Assembly: GCA_013285825.1 (NCBI GenBank)
Contig: JABDGV010000001.1
Location: forward strand, 1-64,000
Origin: Bacteroidota bacterium
Lineage (GTDB): Bacteria; Chlamydiota; Chlamydiia; Chlamydiales; FEN-1388
DNA length: 64,000 nt
Direction of reading: 5' to 3'
Shown: positions 1 through 9,300 of the stretch, piece by piece
Position numbering within the stretch: position 1 is the stretch's first letter
Layout of the letters: each line of letters starts with the position of its first letter
The notes under the pieces: model-generated
The model's database searches: none
Told to the model about the DNA's origin: nothing
What the model saw: only the letters and a program-made list of their open reading frames with translations
Program-made: the position numbers and the translations under genes

Positions 1-91
1 AACCCAATTATTGCAGCTTTAGCTATGAGTTGCAGCTCTCTGTCCGTTGCCCTCAACGCTCTGCGCCTTAAATAGCTCTCTATATTTTTTT

Positions 92-231
92 CACCACAGA
101 GATCACACAGAGCGCACAGAGTTTCAAGAACACAAAAAAACAATTAAAAACTTAAGATCCGCTTAGCTTAGCAGGATCTAAGTTTTGTATTGTTTCTAGA
201 ATCTCTGTGTGCTCTGTGATCTCTGTGGTAA
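92..231. repeat. Large palindromic repeat element with CTCTGTG-type arms
   Basis: The outer arms (92-121 and 203-231) are near-complementary and built from CACAGAG/CTCTGTG words. An inner pair (147-160 and 174-186) is almost perfectly complementary around a short GCTTA-repeat loop. The whole 140 bases could fold into one long hairpin. The right arm differs by one base over 29 from 40292-40320 in this window, so it is a dispersed repeat. Arms of this kind are seen as intergenic repeats in many unrelated bacterial genomes; how they move is not known to me. Confidence 0.75.
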
Positions 232-248
232 TATTTTAAAATTAACTA

Positions 249-866
249 TTACTTGGAAGGCCTGTTTGCTTTGCGAACGAGATAGGCGATGTAGATGGCA
301 AAGGCCACCACTGCAAGAATAACTAACCAATCGGCACTTATCTCTATATCTTCGAAGAACTCGCTCCAGTAGTTGCCAAGGAAATAGCCAATCGAGAGAA
401 ATGTTGAGACCCAGAGCACGGCTCCAGTATAGGCAAAAACGATAAAGAGTCTGAAATCAAGAAAGCTGGTGCCAGCAAAAAATCCGGTAAAGTGACGCAC
501 GCCAGGTATAAAATAGCCAACCAGAAGCGTCCACTTCCCAAAACGTTCAAACCAATTGTGCGCTTTGATCAGCATGGTTTCAGTAATCCCGACCCATCCG
601 CCATATTTGTGGACGAAATAGATGCCCAAAGTGCGGCCGAGCATGTAACTGACTGTTATTCCACACATGCTGCCTGCATAGGCCGCAAGCATAGTGGTAT
701 GAATAGGAAGCGTACCATCATGCATCAATACCCCAGCAAGAATCATCATCGACTCTTCAGGAACGGGTAAAGCGACTATGCCTAAAACCAAAAGCCCAAA
801 AAAGGCAAATGCCCCGTAATGGGTAAGCCAGATCGTAATTGTTTCTTGACTGGGCAAAAAATCCAT
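249..866 (-). CDS. DedA family membrane protein
   Basis: Multi-pass inner-membrane protein of the DedA/SNARE-associated family. Members act in membrane homeostasis, and some flip undecaprenyl phosphate or other lipids. Visible signatures are the early VPEESMMILAG stretch, the MLGRTLG segment and the FERFGKWTLLVGYFIPGVRH block followed by TGFFAGTS, which matches the conserved F-x-R-x(n)-P-x-x-R...AG re-entrant loop region. The ATG at 866 gives the usual short DedA N-terminus (205 residues). An in-frame ATG at 896 and a TTG at 947 would add up to 27 residues containing another hydrophobic stretch. No clear ribosome binding site decides between them. It is divergent from the next gene, with a perfect inverted repeat between. 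Confidence 0.85.
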   Translation of the reverse strand: MDFLPSQETITIWLTHYGAFAFFGLLVLGIVALPVPEESMMILAGVLMHDGTLPIHTTMLAAYAGSMCGITVSYMLGRTLGIYFVHKYGGWVGITETMLIKAHNWFERFGKWTLLVGYFIPGVRHFTGFFAGTSFLDFRLFIVFAYTGAVLWVSTFLSIGYFLGNYWSEFFEDIEISADWLVILAVVAFAIYIAYLVRKANRPSK

Positions 867-973
867 GAGCGTAACAGCTATTTTGATGGTGATCATAAGC
901 AGTGAGGTAATAGTTGAATAGTTCGATCTATACCTCTCATGGTTCAAGAGATGGAATTTGGCAAAGGCAATGG

Positions 974-1041
974 TCAGCTGCCCTGTTAAAAAATCGCATT
1001 CATAGTCTATTATGAGTAAGATTTTTTAACAGGGCAGCTGA
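974..1041. repeat. 22-bp perfect inverted repeat with 24-base loop
   Basis: Bases 974-995 are exactly complementary to 1020-1041; the arm contains CAGCTGCCCTGTTAAAA. It lies between two divergent genes, so it is not an ordinary transcription terminator. It could be a regulatory cruciform, the remnant of a small mobile element, or an element acting in the leader of the rightward gene 34 bases downstream. Confidence 0.7.
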
Positions 1042-1074
1042 AATGTTGCTGAAGCCAAAACCAACTGTTGAACC

Positions 1075-1926
1075 ATGATAGGTATATATGCAGCACTTCT
1101 TTCTCTAACTGAAATTGGGATTGGAAGCACGCTGCATGCTTTTCATATCCCCTTTACCGGATTTTTTCTCTCTCTCAATCAGATCGCTCTTTTATCTCAC
1201 ACTAAAGGAACAAAAACGGCTCCCATTGAAATCTCAACCATTGCAGCTATTTTAAAAACTCTCTCCCCTGTTGGAAAAAAACTCACTCCCATGCTTGCCC
1301 TCACAATGCAAGGCCTGCTTTTCGGTTTAGGGAATGTCATTGGCGGGAGAATTTTAGGTGCACTTCTTGCATCTCTTTGGGGCTTTATTCAGCCCGTACT
1401 CATTTTAACGATTATCTTTGGGGACAACTTATGGATTGCCCTGTCTAAAGCAACAGATCAAATACTCCCCCTCGTCCTTTTTGCGATCACAATAAAGTGC
1501 CTTCTTGCAGTTAGCATCGCCATCTATGCCCCGCGCATACCCTTACGTTTATTTGAACGTTTTATTCGACCTCTGTCTCCTCCACAAAAAACGACAAACA
1601 ACATCTTTCTTGGAGCACTTCGAGACCTATTCAAGCCTCTTTTTCTTCTCTCTTTAACTTTTGTGATTGTGGTTTTCTATTTTATGGATGTCTCGCAAGA
1701 AGTCCTTCTCTGGACAATCTTTCGACCTTTGGCATCAGGGTACTTATTCTTTATCCTGATGCGTATTTTGCCTTTGGACAAGCTTGTGGGATTTATAGAA
1801 AAAAGAGGAGAAACTCGATTTACCCGTTCATTGAAAGAGGCTATAAGTATTATTCAAGAATCTCAACCTCATCTCCAAGAGCAATTGAACCAGCATTCTG
1901 CTGAATGCAGTTCTGACCAAACATAA
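1075..1926 (+). CDS. Multi-pass membrane protein, function unknown
   Basis: 283 residues with about seven or eight hydrophobic segments, the first beginning almost at residue 1. I do not recognise the family with certainty. Conserved-looking stretches include LTEIGIGSTLHAFHIPFTG with SLNQIALL close behind it, near the N-terminus, and a hydrophilic tail. The layout suggests an integral inner-membrane transporter or scaffold, but no transporter signature was identified. The ATG at 1075 is preceded by an in-frame stop six bases upstream, which fixes the earliest possible start. The 3' end runs 77 bases into the convergent MOSC gene, so one of the two C-termini may be less constrained. Confidence 0.7.
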   Translation: MIGIYAALLSLTEIGIGSTLHAFHIPFTGFFLSLNQIALLSHTKGTKTAPIEISTIAAILKTLSPVGKKLTPMLALTMQGLLFGLGNVIGGRILGALLASLWGFIQPVLILTIIFGDNLWIALSKATDQILPLVLFAITIKCLLAVSIAIYAPRIPLRLFERFIRPLSPPQKTTNNIFLGALRDLFKPLFLLSLTFVIVVFYFMDVSQEVLLWTIFRPLASGYLFFILMRILPLDKLVGFIEKRGETRFTRSLKEAISIIQESQPHLQEQLNQHSAECSSDQT

Positions 1927-2659
1927 TGCCCTTCTCCTGCTTCCTATACTTTGCAAGCGTTGCTAAAGGCTCATCTGATCTTTCGCCTGATGCTTGATCA
2001 ACCGTTGTGGCAACACAGCGAGAACAGGGCTTGACAATGCTGAGGATGACATTGCCGATTCGGATTTTTTTCCATGTGTCTTCTTCATACGGCTCACAGC
2101 CGGATACTACAATATTGGGCCGGAAACGGTTCATAGGGACAGGAGTTTTCAACCGAAAGTTGAGATCGCCAAGGGAGGCTTCAGATATAAGGTGAATGGG
2201 ATAGGCGTCAGCAAAACTAACCTGATCTTGAGGGGTTGTTGCATACTGAGGATCGACAAGGCGAATCACGTCATCAGGAATAAAGACAAGATGCACTTCT
2301 TGGCCTAAGGCTTCTGTAAACCACTCCGATGCCTCTTGACCCATATCAGTTGCAAGTACTGTATCCTTCCAGACGGTTACCTGTTTTTGGGACCCCGGCC
2401 GATCTAGCTTTACGATAAGAGGAGGCAACTTTCTTGCTCTAAGAAGAAGCTTTCCAGGCAGAAGCTCGGTTCCAATGAGGCACATTCTATGAAGTGTCCG
2501 CATCGTTAAAAAGCGGCCGCTTGCATCAACCACCATAAAACGGCGATCCATCTCAGGCCCCTTTTCTCCAATCTTCATCGTTTTGAGGGTGATACCCTGC
2601 AGTGATTTTACAGGGTATATGGTAAGTCCTGAAACTGTTACTTCTTTATTATCTTTCAC
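1850..2659 (-). CDS. MOSC domain protein (YcbX/mARC-like)
   Basis: 269 residues with an N-terminal MOSC_N beta-barrel domain (about residues 8-120) and a MOSC domain (about 140-268). The motif PCSRCVATTVD (C212, C215), followed by EPLATLAKYR, matches the molybdenum cofactor-binding region of YcbX and eukaryotic mARC, which reduce N-hydroxylated compounds. The C-terminal ferredoxin domain of E. coli YcbX is absent, so electrons would have to come from a partner. The start is GTG and overlaps the TGA stop of the upstream reductase by four bases (GTGA), which implies translational coupling. The adjacent NADPH-using oxidoreductase is a possible, unproven partner. No molybdopterin synthesis gene is in the window. 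Confidence 0.88.
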   Translation of the reverse strand: MKDNKEVTVSGLTIYPVKSLQGITLKTMKIGEKGPEMDRRFMVVDASGRFLTMRTLHRMCLIGTELLPGKLLLRARKLPPLIVKLDRPGSQKQVTVWKDTVLATDMGQEASEWFTEALGQEVHLVFIPDDVIRLVDPQYATTPQDQVSFADAYPIHLISEASLGDLNFRLKTPVPMNRFRPNIVVSGCEPYEEDTWKKIRIGNVILSIVKPCSRCVATTVDQASGERSDEPLATLAKYRKQEKGIMFGQNCIQQNAGSIALGDEVEILE

Positions 2660-3657
2660 GCCTTCACCAGCTGCTTTCCAATATTTTCGCCCTTAAAGAG
2701 GCCAATAAAAGCCTTTGGAGCATTTTCAATTCCAGAAATAATATTCTCTTTATATTTAATTTTCCCCTGTTTTATCCAGTCAGCCATCTGAAGAACGCCT
2801 TTGTTATATCTCTCGTCAGAATAGTCAAAAACCATAAAGCCCTTAACTGTTGCCGTCTTGGTCAAGATGGTCCATAAAAGCCTTGGGCCCATATCTGGTT
2901 TGTCTGTGTTATACTGTGAAATCTGGCCGCAGACGACAACGCGGGCATGCTCATTGATGAGTTGAAATATCCGATCGGAAATCTCTCCGCCTACATTATC
3001 AAAAAAGACATCTACACCATTAGGGCACGCTTTTTTAAGATCTTCGAAGTAGTTTGGCTTTTTATAGTTAATCGCTGCATCAAAACCGAACTCTTTAGTA
3101 ATAAATGAAGCTTTTTCATCGCTTCCAACAACACCCACGACTCTACATCCTTGAATCTTTGCAATTTGGCCAACAATGGATCCCACAGCCCCTGCTGCAG
3201 AGGTTACAACAACCGTCTCTCCCTTTTTGGGCTTGCCATCTTCAAGAAGTCCAAAGTACGCGGTCATGCCGGGCATTCCAAGAACGCCTAAAGCAGTTGA
3301 AACGGGGCCCAGTTTGGGATCAACCTTTTGAAGCTCCTTTGTCGCACTCACAGAATAGTTGGACCAGGGGAGCATTCCCTGTACAATATCGCCCTTTTTC
3401 AAATCGGGAGATTTCGACTCAACTACCTCTGCAACAATCCCGCCAGACAACGGCTGATTGATCTGAAAGGGCTCTACAAAATAGGGAGCATCGCGCATGC
3501 GTCCACGCATATAGGGATCTACCGAAAGATAGAGTGTTTTTAATAATACCTCTCCCTCTTTGGGAGCAGGCATTTTCGCTTCTCGAATGGAAAAATTAGA
3601 TAGGTCAGACATTCCTGAAGGACGGCTAGCAAGTAGAACTTCACTGTTTTTTGTCAT
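2656..3657 (-). CDS. NADP-dependent oxidoreductase, MDR family (CurA/prostaglandin reductase-like)
   Basis: 333 residues of the zinc-independent medium-chain dehydrogenase/reductase superfamily. The N-terminal GroES-like part carries YLSVDPYMRGRM, typical of the leukotriene B4 dehydrogenase/CurA subgroup, which reduces the double bond of enones with NADPH. The Rossmann motif is TSAAGAVGSIVGQIAK, and the later GVDVFFDNVGGE block is also typical. No structural zinc cysteine cluster is seen, as expected for this subgroup. ATG at 3657 has an AAAGG about eight bases upstream. It overlaps the AAA/DUF4143 gene upstream by 17 bases and the MOSC gene downstream by four, so the three are probably co-transcribed. 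Confidence 0.9.
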   Translation of the reverse strand: MTKNSEVLLASRPSGMSDLSNFSIREAKMPAPKEGEVLLKTLYLSVDPYMRGRMRDAPYFVEPFQINQPLSGGIVAEVVESKSPDLKKGDIVQGMLPWSNYSVSATKELQKVDPKLGPVSTALGVLGMPGMTAYFGLLEDGKPKKGETVVVTSAAGAVGSIVGQIAKIQGCRVVGVVGSDEKASFITKEFGFDAAINYKKPNYFEDLKKACPNGVDVFFDNVGGEISDRIFQLINEHARVVVCGQISQYNTDKPDMGPRLLWTILTKTATVKGFMVFDYSDERYNKGVLQMADWIKQGKIKYKENIISGIENAPKAFIGLFKGENIGKQLVKA

Positions 3658-4804
3658 TTTTTAAACCTTTTAGATAGTTTTTAAGTCCTTTGACCAAAAT
3701 CTGTTCTGAAAGAGCGTAATCAACTTCTCCGGGATAAATAACAGTTAGTTGATCGAGCTTAAGATCTTGCAAAGCTATTTGCATAGACTTGGTAATTTTT
3801 GGCGCATCTGAGTATTTAATTTCAAAGCCATGAAGACCACCGGACTGATAAATAAGAAGATCTATTTCAGCCCCCCCATAAGTCGACCAAAAATAGCAAT
3901 CTTGATTCCGAATTTGATGAATTCGCACAATCTCCTCAAGCGCAAAACCCTCCCAAGAGGCTCCTAATTTGGGATTGACTTGCAACTCGAGAAACGTACG
4001 TATATTCATCAGCGAATGAAGGATACCGCTATCTCTAAAATATATTTTGGGGGCCTTTACCTGCCGCTTAGATATATTCTCATGCCATGGCTGCAATTGG
4101 CGCACCATAAAGGTACCTGTCAGGATGTCTAAATAATGCCTTATGGTTGCATCAGAAGCGCTAAATGAGCGTCCAAGTTCTGATACATTTAAGATATTCC
4201 CATGGTAGTGCGAAAGCATAATCCAAAACCGCCTTAAAGCATCTGGAGCAATTCGTAACCCTAAATTGGGAATATCTTGTTCCAAATAGGTTCGAATATA
4301 AAACTCAAGCCAATCAAAACACTCTTGGTCGGTATGTGCTAAATAGGCCTTTGGGAAGCCCCCACGTAGCCAAAGACGATCGATATGTCCCGTTTCGCTA
4401 AATGAAAAAGGAGTCAATTCCATGTAGGCTATACGACCTGCAAGACTCTCTGAGGACTGCTTGATAAGTTCTCGAGAAGCACTACCCAGAATAAGATATT
4501 TTTGATTAAGACTCTCATCATCTACTAGTACCCTTAAGATTGAAAATAACTCCGGACGCCGTTGGATTTCATCAATAACAATTAACCCTGTTAAAGGCTT
4601 TAGAGCTAATAGTGGATTTTTCAATCTTTCAACATCCACTGTTGATTCAAGATCAAAGTAATTGCTTCTTGGAAACTCTGGCTGCAAGTGAGCGTACATT
4701 TTTGCAAGAGTTGTCTTGCCACATTGCCTAGGCCCAAGAATGGCAACTATTGGATGTGAATGAAAATATCGTTTAATATCGTCTAAATATTCAGGTCGTT
4801 GCAT
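3641..4804 (-). CDS. ATP-binding protein, AAA_14/DUF4143 family
   Basis: 387 residues. The N-terminal AAA domain has Walker A GPRQCGKTT (residues 24-32) and Walker B LIVIDEIQ, followed by a sensor-like LILGSASREL. The C-terminal DUF4143 domain ends with a GGAEIDLLIY...GFEIKYSD pattern that resembles a degraded PD-(D/E)xK nuclease fold. Proteins of this family are common and patchily distributed in bacteria and are often laterally transferred. No function has been established for most of them; roles in defence or toxin-antitoxin-like systems have been suggested. It is first in a leftward run with overlapping downstream genes. No partner gene was seen. Confidence 0.9.
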   Translation of the reverse strand: MQRPEYLDDIKRYFHSHPIVAILGPRQCGKTTLAKMYAHLQPEFPRSNYFDLESTVDVERLKNPLLALKPLTGLIVIDEIQRRPELFSILRVLVDDESLNQKYLILGSASRELIKQSSESLAGRIAYMELTPFSFSETGHIDRLWLRGGFPKAYLAHTDQECFDWLEFYIRTYLEQDIPNLGLRIAPDALRRFWIMLSHYHGNILNVSELGRSFSASDATIRHYLDILTGTFMVRQLQPWHENISKRQVKAPKIYFRDSGILHSLMNIRTFLELQVNPKLGASWEGFALEEIVRIHQIRNQDCYFWSTYGGAEIDLLIYQSGGLHGFEIKYSDAPKITKSMQIALQDLKLDQLTVIYPGEVDYALSEQILVKGLKNYLKGLKNDKKQ

Positions 4805-4852
4805 TCTTCCTTGAAAATTACTACCTATACCTAAGAATATTCAAGGAAGAAA

Positions 4853-5497
4853 TTATTTACAAGTCGTAAACCAACCAGCCGCTAATTTAGCTACCTGTTC
4901 TAATGTTCCCTTCTCTTCGAACAGATGGGTCGCTCCTGGAACGATCTCTACTTTTTTTGTGCAGGTAAGCAGCTGATTGGCTTGGTTGTTGAGCGTAATA
5001 ACTTCCCTATCATCGCCGCCAACAATGAGGAGTGTGGGAGCTATAACTTTTGGAAGAGCATCCCCTGCGAGATCGGGGCGTCCGCCGCGAGAGACTACGG
5101 CTGCTATCTCCTTTCCTTGGTGCGCTGCCGCAATTAACGCAGCTGCAGCTCCTGTGCTTGCACCGAAATAGGCAATTTTCAACTTCGAAGTCTCTGTTTG
5201 TTTTTGCAGCCATTTGGACACAGCTTCTAATCGCCCTGCTAGGAGCGGGATATCAAATCGAAACTCTCGGGTATATTCATCGACGGCCTCTTCTTTGGGA
5301 GTCAAAAGATCGAGGAGAAGGGTTGCCATTGTTTCTTTATTCAAAAATTTCGCCACAAATTGATTTCGGGGACTAAAGCGGCCGCTTCCACTACCGTGAG
5401 CAAAAACAACGATCAATTTTGCTTTTTCAGGTATAGCCAGGTTCCCTTTAAGGGTAATTTCGGAATCTAATGGAATTGAAACTTCTGCTTCTTTCAT
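4853..5497 (-). CDS. Alpha/beta hydrolase, dienelactone hydrolase family
   Basis: 214-residue cytoplasmic alpha/beta hydrolase. The oxyanion region FAHGSGSGRFSPRN is followed by nucleophile motif GASTG (S114), acid D162 in VGGDDREV, and H191 in GATHLFEE, so the catalytic triad looks complete. The substrate is unknown. In other bacteria this hydrolase type is often next to, or fused with, a PRTase-fold protein such as the one encoded divergently from here (5691-6326), which suggests the two work in the same process. ATG at 5497 has a GAAGGG ribosome binding site. Confidence 0.88.
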   Translation of the reverse strand: MKEAEVSIPLDSEITLKGNLAIPEKAKLIVVFAHGSGSGRFSPRNQFVAKFLNKETMATLLLDLLTPKEEAVDEYTREFRFDIPLLAGRLEAVSKWLQKQTETSKLKIAYFGASTGAAAALIAAAHQGKEIAAVVSRGGRPDLAGDALPKVIAPTLLIVGGDDREVITLNNQANQLLTCTKKVEIVPGATHLFEEKGTLEQVAKLAAGWFTTCK

Positions 5498-5566
5498 CTG
5501 CCCTTCATATCCCCTCTCTACTCAAGACTATCATTCAAAATAATTAGTTGATAAAATAAATTATAT

Positions 5567-5677
5567 ACCCACCTTACGTAAAAGATCAGCAATCTATGTT
5601 GAGTTTGGTCGACGTAAGATGTGAGAGAAGCTGATCCAGATCTCAACAGAGATGGTCAGATTTTGCATAAGGTGGGT
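5567..5677 (+). promoter_or_regulatory. Structured leader (possible pseudoknot RNA) before the phosphoribosyltransferase
   Basis: An outer stem pairs 5567-5583 with 5661-5677 (ten perfect pairs, then seven with one mismatch and one G-U). Inside, GATCAGC at 5584-5590 matches GCTGATC at 5630-5636, and TGTTGAG at 5597-5603 matches CTCAACA at 5642-5648. The two inner pairs interleave (A-B-A'-B'), which is the topology of a pseudoknot. The outer right arm contains a copy of AAGGTGG, and the same word recurs unpaired as the ribosome binding site at 5681. This suggests a cis-regulatory RNA, though a decayed mobile element is also possible. Confidence 0.45.
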
Positions 5678-5690
5678 TAAAAGGTGGCTT

Positions 5691-6326
5691 ATGTTTTATG
5701 ATAGAGAAGAAGGTGGCAGGCTCCTCGCCCAACTTTTGACTCAGTATAAGGACAGTAAAGACGTACTCGTCTTAGGCCTCCCCAGGGGCGGCGTTGTCAC
5801 CGCCTATGAAGTTGCTAAAAGTTTACATCTTCCCTTAGACGTTATCTGCCCAAGAAAGATTGGAGCTCCCAATAACCCAGAATACGCTATTGGTGCCGTA
5901 ACTGAAACGGGCGAAGGTGTATTCAATGAAGCCGAAATCGAGCGGCTTGGCATCCCTGATAGCTTTTTGAAAGCATCCATTGCCGAACAGACAAAAGAGG
6001 CACATGCACGGCTCAAGCTCTTCCGATCTGGGAAAAAACCTTTAATCCTCAAAGACAAACGAGTCATTATTGTCGACGATGGAATAGCTACAGGACTAAC
6101 GATGAAGGCATCTATTCAATCTTTACGAAAGTCTGGGGCCAAGGAGATCGTTGTTGCAGTCCCAGTAGCTCCTCCTGAAAGCATCATAGAAATTGAAACT
6201 CTTGCAGACCAAGTCTTTTGCCTCTTAACCCCGCCCAATTTTTATGCCGTGGGGCAATTTTACCAAGTCTTTGGCCAAACCTCTAATGAAGAGGTTATTG
6301 AACTCTTAATTAGTAAAGATACTTGA
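5691..6326 (+). CDS. Phosphoribosyltransferase family protein
   Basis: 211 residues with a type I PRTase fold. The PRPP-binding loop is RVIIVDDGIATGLTM, and the N-terminal VLGLPRGGVVTAYEVAKSL and CPRKIGAPNNPEYAIGA stretches are typical of the subgroup found fused to dienelactone hydrolases (for example in mycobacteria). The substrate is unknown, and this subgroup is not a classical nucleotide salvage enzyme. ATG at 5691 is preferred over 5652 because AAGGTGG sits at 5681-5687. It ends 10 bases before the giant ATPase gene and is probably co-transcribed with it. The leader is strongly structured. Confidence 0.88.
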   Translation: MFYDREEGGRLLAQLLTQYKDSKDVLVLGLPRGGVVTAYEVAKSLHLPLDVICPRKIGAPNNPEYAIGAVTETGEGVFNEAEIERLGIPDSFLKASIAEQTKEAHARLKLFRSGKKPLILKDKRVIIVDDGIATGLTMKASIQSLRKSGAKEIVVAVPVAPPESIIEIETLADQVFCLLTPPNFYAVGQFYQVFGQTSNEEVIELLISKDT

Positions 6327-6336
6327 AGGATACTCT

Positions 6337-9300
6337 ATGGGCTCAGAAATACATTCCTATATAAGTGGTAACGAAAACGTTCGCGTAATCCTAACGTATG
6401 GAAAAGAGAGTGTAAAAATATCGAAAAAGGAGCTGAACAAACGCATAGAGACGGCTGCAGATAAAATCCGTACTCACGAAGAGTTTAAACCAACCGAGGG
6501 CACTCTTGTCCACATACGAGTACGTGGCAACAGCATCGAAGCAGAAACAAAAAAGGGCTGGGTCAACGCTGAGACACTCGAGCCAGTCCCAGTCATTCCT
6601 CAATCCAATCTCGAAATCGCAGCTTCTTTCTTAGGCGAAGTTATTGAGAAAATTGTTAAGCAGCTGAACAAAATCTATCTCTTTCTCTTCCCGAACAAAC
6701 CTATTCCTATGAGTGTAGAAGCTGAAAAACTAGGTGAAATTGTCGGCGCGGTGCTCAAAGATGGTAAAGTATCAATAAAAACCGCCATGGAGTATTGGAA
6801 GAGCCATGTTGAAAAAGAGCCTCGCTCAAAAGAGCGTGATGAGCTTTTAGATTCATTCAACAGCTGTCTTTCAATCTTAAAAGAGCTTGAGTCTTTAGAT
6901 TCCATTAGTTTGAAAGATGGTACTCCAGATCACTTTGCCAATAAATTTGCTTCAATAAACGAAGGAATTCTCAAACGGATTGAAAAGCTTAAAGAAGGCG
7001 ACAAAGTAGTTATTCCTGGAGGCTATTGGACTGAAAGTAAAGAGACTCAAGAGCCTAAATTCAATGATTGCTTAATCGAAATTACCAAAAGCAAAGATGG
7101 AACCTTCTCCATGCGTATGCAAGCGCCAGAAAAAGAACTAGCAGAAGAGTTTGAAGATACTACAACATTCGTTAAAGAGGGCATAAAGCTTGAAAATCTT
7201 GAGCGGGGACTTCCTCAAATGCTCATGCTTCGTTTTAAGGATGCCTCCCAATCGCAAGAGATGGTCCCGATCCCTGGCATGTATGGAAAATTTGCTCAAA
7301 GCGCCATAAAAAAGGGGACGGAAGGTCTTCAAGCCAACGTCAAAGAAGCTTCAAAAGTGATGAAAAAGGGAGACATGGAGCTCAAAGAGCTTGGAGAGGG
7401 AGGTAAAGCTAAGAAGGAAGAAAAAGAAAAGCCTACACAAATGTATGGAATCTCCACTGCTCGAGATGTCTTCTCCCTATTTCCTTCAGAAAAACCGGTT
7501 AAAGAAATTGCCCTTGAAAACCCCACAGAACAATCTGGGCAAGTCTCGACAGATAAATCATTAAAAAAACGGGTCCATACTACTGCAGAAAGACTGGTCC
7601 GCTCTCAAGTCAAAGAGTCCAAACTCTACGATAATTTTGCACGGAAAACCTTCCAAGCAGACTTTGATCTGCTCAACTCTTTCATCCAAGTTCAAAATTG
7701 GCACTCATTTAAGGATATGCGAATGGTCGTGAAACAAAGTGCTGAAAAGCTTTTGATTTCTCTTACTGGAGCCGAAAAAGAGGGCGGTAAATCTCGAGCT
7801 GAAAAAATTGGAAACGAAGAAGAGGTACAAGTATGGCTCAAACAGCTTCAACAAACCTTAAAACTGGTCGACCACCTTGAAAATACCATCCCAAAAAAAG
7901 CGCAAGAAGAAAGTCAAAATGTAAAAAATATTGGCGCTGTCCAGCTTCCAAAAATTATCTCCCCTAAGTCTGGCAGCGGCACGAGCGATTTAAAAGGAAT
8001 TGAAAATTGCGATCTCAAGCTCTTATCCACAAAGGTCGAATCGCTTGATGGTTTGAAAGAGCTGAACAAAACCCTCGACGCAGTCGTAAAGGCTGGTGAA
8101 TGGACCATTCTTTCATCGTCCATTGACAAAATCATAAACCAAATTAAAATACCTGAAACCCTAACTGAAAAGGATATTGAATCGTGGGGAAAAGAACTTG
8201 AAAGCTTAAACCAAGTCTTTTTTGCAACATCTCTCTATGGAGGAGATGCTAAAACTCCCAACACAGAACGGATGATCTCCATAATGTCCATGTCGATGCA
8301 CTTTGATACCTTGCTCTGCCAGCACGCCATTCTTAAGGGCTGTGATAAAAAAGATGTCCCCATCATCTCTAACTCCAACCTCCTGCAAAAAGTCCTAGAC
8401 AATGATGTTTTTGCCTCTGTTGGATCTAAAGAGGCCCGCGCCCAAGCAGAAAAAGTCCGAACCTACTTCCAAGAGCAGAAGGAGAGGCCTATAGATTACT
8501 TTCCTCAAGCATCCAAAGATGAGAAAATGACAAATGTCTACAGCAGACTCAACGAGAAATATGGCCTAAAAAATGAGCAGAGTAATTATGCCCGCAATAT
8601 CGATTTCCAAGGAAAGCTCCCGCCCCTCTTTAGTCAGGCGCGTCAAACTGCGCTCTTGAGCTCAATGGTTGCCTGCGGCTTTTCCAACGTCCAAGAACCT
8701 ATGAACAGGATCTTTTCCAATATTGGGCAAGGCCTTCGCGGTATTGTTGGCGCCATTAGGAGAAAGATGAAAGGGCCTGAACTTGATAATCTAGACTGGG
8801 TTAAAGACCGTCCTGAGTATGGACAAAAAGCATTGAACTCCTATGTTAAAAACCATTTTGGATCTATTCCCAAAGAAGGCTTTAAAATTCAACAAACGGT
8901 AGATCCAAACACGAAAGTTTCACTGACCAATCTAAATCTTCAAAAAGACACCGATCTGCCGATGGACAGTCTTATCATTCATCCCTTTGGCATTGCTCTC
9001 ACGTCTAAACTAACAGCTAAATATGCTGAAAGAAAAGATGCCCCCCCTCCCCCACCCAAAACAGATGAAGAAATTAAGAGAGAAAAAGAATTAGCAGCTC
9101 AAAGCACGGGTGTGCAACCGCCTGAAAAGAAAAAGGCCCCTCCCCTTAGCTTTGACCCAAATGTCACTGTTGAAAGACTGGAAAAAATAAGCCCACTAAA
9201 AGGAGTTACAAAGGACAATATTTCTTTAAGCTCGACAGACAATAAAGATGTGTCAAATGATCAGTATTGTAAGAACAACTTCTTCGAACCCATGTTTGGA

